Under the pieces are notes generated by a model. The model was given only the letters and a program-made list of their open reading frames with translations. It had not been told where the DNA came from and ran no database searches. 64,000 nucleotides of DNA. Origin: Pyxicephalus adspersus (Eukaryota > Chordata > Amphibia > Anura > Pyxicephalidae). Location: NCBI RefSeq assembly GCF_032062135.1, contig NC_092859.1:110887058-110951057 (forward strand), given 5' to 3'. The number at the start of each line of letters is the position of its first letter. Position 1 is the stretch's first letter. This document shows positions 60,414-64,000 of the stretch, in pieces. Both the position numbers and the translations under genes were made by a program.

Positions 60414-60918
60414 GCGGTAATCCCTAGTGTGATTCCGAATGGACGGGATGTGACTCGCAAAAAGCGGTAATCCCGAGTCACACTCGGGGTCGCACAAAAA
60501 CAATAAAAAACCCACTTACCTTGTTTCTTTTGCGCCCCCCGGCGTCCTTCTTCTTCAATCTTTTCCCGGTTTCTGCAGAGACGTTCTCCAGGGTTTCCCG
60601 ATGCTGTTGGTGCATGCGTCGATTTGGAAAGCACGGTGGGAAACTAAAATAATTTTGTATTGGATTCAATACAAAATAACTGTATTAAGTCCAATACAAT
60701 GAAATATTTTTTACATATATCTTTACATACATATATCTTTACATATTTCATTATTTTTTTACCAGATTTTTGTGTTTTTTATTTAAAGTTGGACATATTT
60801 TGGAGAGTTATGACTAAGAATTTAAGAATTATAAGCCTACAATGTAAAATAAATTTCCATGCAAAAAAATGTTAGGCTTTTTGCATGAAAATACTGACAG
60901 AATTAGAACGCTAGGGGG
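60414..60918 (-). mobile_element. TTAA piggyBac-like MITE inserted in the CR1-like LINE
   Basis: Same family as 22621-23847, opposite orientation. TTAA lies at 60410-60413 and a decayed TTAA (GTAA) just after 60918. From the left: GCGGTAATCCCTAG, inverted pair GCGGTAATCCCGAGTCACAC, CpG-rich part (GCGCCCCCCGGCGTCC), hairpin at about 60653-60698 (TTTTGTATTGGATTCAATAC / TGTATTAAGTCCAATACAAT), an AT-rich part with TATATCTTTACATA repeats in place of the TA tract, then AATGTAAAATAAATTTCCAT and GAACGCTAGGGGG. Confidence 0.85.
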
Positions 60919-60924
60919 TAAACT

Positions 60925-61620
60925 GGTTTTAAAGGATCCTCCATCTTCCATCTATATTGTCATTGGTTCCAACATGGACCAAGACAGCTGGGTCCTGTCC
61001 AGCCCCTCCCAGTAATTTGTCAACTCAGTCCACCACATGCCGAACCTGGGCACCAGGGAGACAGCAAACCATTCGGTTGAAGGGATCCAGATGACAAACT
61101 ATTCTATCAGTCCTCCTGATCATAAAATCCCCTATGACAACCACTTGTCATTTCCTTCCTGCATTTCCCTCCCCTCCTCTACTAGATGGGCTGCTCTCCT
61201 GGCTTTTAGGGGTAACAGTAACATCTAGATTTGCCACCACTGGGTCTGCCACCTGCACATCTTCACATAACTTTGCAAATATGTTAGGATGCTCAAACAA
61301 AGGACTGACCTTCCTTTTCTGGGTGCCCGTACCACTCCCTCCAACTATAGTAACCCAACTCCCTACATGCTCATCCTGATTAACCTCTCCAGCCTCCACA
61401 TCTAAATCATTAACTACCTGCTCAAAAAGCAGGAGACCCCTATCAAGGTGATCAACTGATTTTAGTGTTGCAGTGTGCTTCTCCAGCTCCCCAATGCGAC
61501 ATACCAGAAGGGCGACTTGCTCACATCTGTCACAGCTGTATTCACCAACAGCTGTTGCTCCATTCTTGCATACATAAGGCAGACTGTGCACTGAACCAAA
61601 CCTTCCACCTTGCTACCACT
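60925..61620 (-). pseudogene. CR1-like LINE ORF1 remnant (esterase-like)
   Basis: The minus-strand frame from 61591 reads a CEQVALLVCRIGELEKHTAT coiled/zinc-like start, then VVVIGDFMIRRTDRIVCHLD, VCCLPGAQVRHVVDWVDKLL and VLVHVGTNDN. These resemble the SGNH-esterase ORF1 of CR1 elements (family VVVGDSxxRxTD, CLPGA, VHxGTND), with the Ser of GDS replaced by Phe (GDF). The frame continues below the MITE insert at 60413 (RTGFQVEGQ-like, then CATQEMQRELRQLN-like), with stops. Confidence 0.75.
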
Positions 61621-61723
61621 TATTTTCCCAATTACAATGTTTGTTGGTTTACAAAGAGTTGTAAAAGTTTACTTACAGTTTGTGGTTACTATAAGGATTT
61701 AAGCCCTTTTGTTTTTAAACTCT

Positions 61724-62011
61724 TGTGTTTTCTAACTCCACTTGATTCCAAGCCACTTGTTTCATAAGCCAAGAGTGAGCAAGCTCAAGGTGAGTCTGCC
61801 AGGAACCTAAAACACCTGTGAAACCTTGACAACTCCACCTTAGTGGTCAGCAAGGAAAAAAAGCTTTTTAAAACAAAAATGACAGTCAAGCAGACACAAC
61901 CCAACAGTCAAACAGACACAACTCACAAACACACAATATCAGAAAACTGTGTTTTCTAACGCCACTTGATTCCAAGCCACTTATTTCACCAGCCAAGAGT
62001 AAGCAAGCTCA
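61724..62011 (-). repeat. Two 64-bp direct repeats 224 bp apart upstream of the CR1-like ORF1
   Basis: 61724-61787 and 61948-62011 share CACTTGATTCCAAGCCACTT and GCCAAGAGT.AGCAAGCTCA with few changes. Between them a 22-bp tandem pair (CAGTCAAGCAGACACAACCC and its near-copy) occupies 61883-61926. The position just upstream of the LINE ORF1 suggests 5' UTR repeat units; this is inference. Confidence 0.7.
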
Positions 62012-62254
62012 TACAGCTCCTGAGGGTAGTGCCATCAAATTCAAGGTAACAAGAAAATAACCACAACTTTAAAGAATTATTATATTGCAAACGCTGAACG
62101 GATAAATCAGGAATTCTTAGCTTTGGCCTGCAACCTATTAAAAGTCCTAAATTACATTTAATGTTACTGTAATACTTTACTAACAAAGTTAAAAAATATA
62201 ATCATCCAAGAGCTAAAATATGCCATACATTTTTCTAAAGATAGTATATGAAAT

Positions 62255-62835
62255 ACTGTCCTGTGAAAAATAGTACACACTCTTTCTATCCTACAAAACA
62301 GGCCAAAATATCTGGTCCTTAGGAGGTTCCACAATTATCTAACCTCGAATTCCACCAAGTCATGATTTCTTAACCAAAACTGAAACCAAAATGGAGAGGC
62401 CACCAGTAAAGAACCATGTACGATCCATGATTCAATTGCTTGCAGTTTCACTTTTAGCAGCAATACCTTGAAATCATAATTTTGTTTAAAAAATGTTGGT
62501 CCATTTTTCTTTCATGCACAGCTATCTTAATGTCTCATTTTAAAAACATCATTTTAATTGGGTTGAAGTCTGAACTGGGTCATTGCAACACCTTAATTCT
62601 TTTTTTTCCCCCAGACATTCGGTTAAATCTGCTGGTGTGCTGGAAATCATTGTCCTGTTCTATTAACCAACTTTGGACAAGCTTTAGATTTTAAAAGATA
62701 GCCTTACATTTGACATTAGAATACTTTGGTAAATAGAGGAATTTATGGTTGACTCAATGACTGCAAGGGGCCTGGGTCCTGTGGCTGCAAAACAAACCCA
62801 CCGTGCCTGACAGCCTAAGGGATAACACTCCTACT
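62255..62835 (-). mobile_element. Decayed Tc1-like transposon, 3' half, minus strand
   Basis: Minus strand, in order: GGCACGGTGGGTTTGTTTTG (KHGG..CFA), GCAGTCATTGAGTCAACCAT (AVIESTM), TTTACCAAAGTATTC, CAGGACAATGATTTCCAGCA (QDNDxxH), CCAGTTCAGACTTCAACCC (family SPDLNPI), ATTGCTGCTAAAAGTG (VIAAKGG), then a terminal repeat ending near 62255 with GTGTGTACTATTTTTCACAG. The helix-turn-helix half is missing. Stops and frameshifts throughout. Confidence 0.82.
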
Positions 62836-63417
62836 GGTAAATAAAGGTTTTTTTTTTTTTCAGATCATTACGAAAAGGGTAGCGTGGATTAATGTACTAA
62901 AGGTATGTATGGCTAAAATGCACATTGCAATGAAACAACGTAACCATCTTGTCACCATCAACCCTTAACAAATGACTTGATATATAAAAAGAACATGAAT
63001 GATCAATATTCTGCTTTATCTCTACCTGTAATAATGTTGACCTAATTTATTGACAGCATGATGCAAAGCAACAGAGCTCCTACAGGCTCTTTTCTTTCAT
63101 GGTCTAAGGATAATATATAATACATTTTATAAATCCAGCTACATGTTTGTAGGATACATATTAGGAAACAAAATAAGAATTATTTTAATATAACATAACT
63201 GCATTAAAGTCAACTCCAGGCAGCTAAATAGATCCAATAATTATATGGTGATCGCCAAAGTATTTTTCTTTTTATTATGTCCATTACCACAGCTAAACTT
63301 ATGTGGATTAATTCAAATTCTTTCACTTTATCAACTGCAAAAAAAGAAGCACCACTTAAAGTAGTAGTAGGCAGAGTAAACACACTGGTTATTTCTTACA
63401 CCAAAAGGTAAGAATAC

Positions 63418-63602
63418 CTGGTTCTAGTATTGTCCTTGCTCCACTGGCGCACACGACTGGTAGATTTAATGTAGAGATGACGATGTAGTTCATCGATCAA
63501 AACCAAGTGCATATTCATTTTCTTACTGTGGAGCTCCAGCCTCAAGTCACTCAATCCCTCCACCTGGAGCAGAGGTCCTTCTAAAGAGTCCACTGCAGTC
63601 AC
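63418..63602 (-). CDS. EXOC4: EXOC4 (Sec8) internal exon, most upstream in window
   Basis: This internal exon of exocyst subunit 4 is read on the minus strand. The translation [20 protein letters not shown] followed by the LELHSKK...[16 protein letters not shown] block matches vertebrate Sec8 at about residues 158-219. The acceptor is TTGTTGTAG just above 63602 and the donor GTATTC lies just below 63418. The length is 185 bp: it enters in phase 0 and leaves with AG of a split codon. The C-terminal stretch [10 protein letters not shown] differs from the mammalian sequence I remember, which is expected for a variable linker. The exocyst tethers secretory vesicles to the plasma membrane; this part of Sec8 belongs to the elongated helical rod that packs against other subunits (family knowledge). 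Confidence 0.95.
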
Positions 63603-64000
63603 CTACAACAAAATGATTAATAACAGCTTTATTTATATGATGCTGACATAATAGACAGCTAACTGTCCCTCAGGGGCTTACAATCTAATCTCTGTGCCTA
63701 ACAAAGTCATATGCCATTAACACAGACTAAGGTCATTTCTGAGGCAAAGCCCAGAAATGCCTACCTGCAGATTTGTGGTGAATTGGAGGAAATCTAGGTG
63801 TCTGAGAAAACCTGCAAAAACAAGGGGAGAGCATACAAGCTTCATGCAGATACATGCTGGATGAAATTTGAACCTGGGTCCTCAGTGATGCTAAAGCAAG
63901 TTCAGCCTTCTAAAAAAAAAAGCCTTCTTTGTATCACATTATTGAATGAACTACAATTCAGTGCTTGTTAGTAGTTTCATTGGGCTATGTCATTTTTAAA
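63603..64000 (-). other. EXOC4: EXOC4 intron (partial, upstream end outside window)
   Basis: The acceptor TTGTTGTAG is at 63603-63611. The rest is mostly a minus-strand SINE. The exon preceding VTAVDSLEG is outside the window. Confidence 0.9.
63625..63912 (-). mobile_element. tRNA-like SINE, minus strand
   Basis: Read on the minus strand: box-B-like GGTTCAAATTTC near 63868-63879, then TCTCCCCTTGTTTTTGCAGG, CAGGTAGGCATTTCTGGGCT, GATTGTAAGCCCCTGAGGGA and the tail near 63630-63660 (GTCAGCATCATATAAATAAA). It has the same layout as 20268-20595 and 32850-33140. It ends about 25 bp from the acceptor of the adjacent EXOC4 exon. Confidence 0.65.

Larger units (their letters stand above)
59385..61640 (-). 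mobile_element. CR1-like LINE, 5' part, split by a TTAA MITE
   Basis: Minus strand. Upstream (high coordinates) is ORF1 debris, then the start of ORF2 with its endonuclease; the sequence ends near 59385 just after NSDHN. An intact-looking flow across the insert 60414-60918 (…RWRILKPV before, KARFQVEGQDLLGYI after) shows the LINE was once contiguous. Upstream of ORF1, two 64-bp direct repeats 224 bp apart (61724-61787, 61948-62011) may be 5' UTR repeat units. The reverse transcriptase is absent. Confidence 0.85.
55702..63417 (-). other. EXOC4: EXOC4 intron, 7.7 kb
   Basis: Donor GTATTC at its 63417 side, acceptor TTTCTTTCAG at its 55702 side. It contains TTAA-flanked MITEs, a hairpin array, the split CR1-like LINE and a Tc1-like fragment. 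Nothing was recognised in 55702-56550, 57050-57370, 58190-58575, 58890-59380 (except a short shared repeat near 59060-59110) and 62840-63417. Confidence 0.9.

Noticed and set aside
1..64000. Endogenous retrovirus or LTR element
   Set aside because: No paired LTRs, primer-binding site, or gag/pol/env-like frames were recognised; all reverse transcriptase-related traces are of non-LTR type.

Overview
This window is vertebrate nuclear DNA, most likely from a frog. It lies wholly inside one large gene read on the minus strand: EXOC4 (Sec8), a subunit of the exocyst vesicle-tethering complex. Six consecutive internal exons were found by translation and by splice sites. From upstream (high coordinates) to downstream they are 63418-63602, 55595-55701, 53773-54016, 52429-52606, 28918-29063 and 25224-25312. 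The reading phase is continuous across all five junctions and every intron end is GT...AG. Together they encode roughly residues 158-472 of a protein of about 970 residues (numbering recalled from the mammalian protein, not computed). No promoter, first exon, last exon or 3' UTR lies in the window.

Everything else is intron, about 98% of the window, and much of it is transposon debris. There are ten or more decayed Tc1-like copies from several lineages, three of them one family. There is one near-complete mariner (42726-44012), one near-complete Tigger/pogo-like element (47025-49069), a CR1-like LINE on the minus strand (59385-61640) and an L2-like LINE 3' half (41060-42200). A tRNA-like SINE shares the L2-like LINE tail. 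A set of TTAA-flanked non-autonomous elements has piggyBac-like ends, a second TTAA-flanked family is packed with CGATCGTTCG motifs, and a foldback MITE family is present.

Layout: 1-25223 is the downstream intron, with transposons at 1-5 kb, 13 kb, 18.4-19.1 kb, 20.3-20.6 kb and 22.6-24.5 kb and a long quiet stretch from 5.5 to 11.2 kb. 25.2-29.1 kb holds two exons with one Tc1 half-copy between them. 29-52.4 kb is one 23 kb intron with most of the larger elements. 52.4-55.7 kb is a compact cluster of three exons. 55.7-64 kb holds an intron with the MITE hairpin array and the split CR1 LINE, then the most upstream exon and a SINE.

Nested insertions give a relative order of events: CR1 split by a TTAA element, a Tc1 split by a foldback MITE, a SINE split by a half foldback MITE, a Tc1 split by a GC-rich element, and a TTAA element split inside its TA microsatellite by another inverted-repeat element. 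No transposase or reverse transcriptase here is intact. I saw no CRISPR, operon or prokaryotic feature, and no endogenous retrovirus. The frog assignment is an inference from the repeat mix and exon divergence; I ran no database search.
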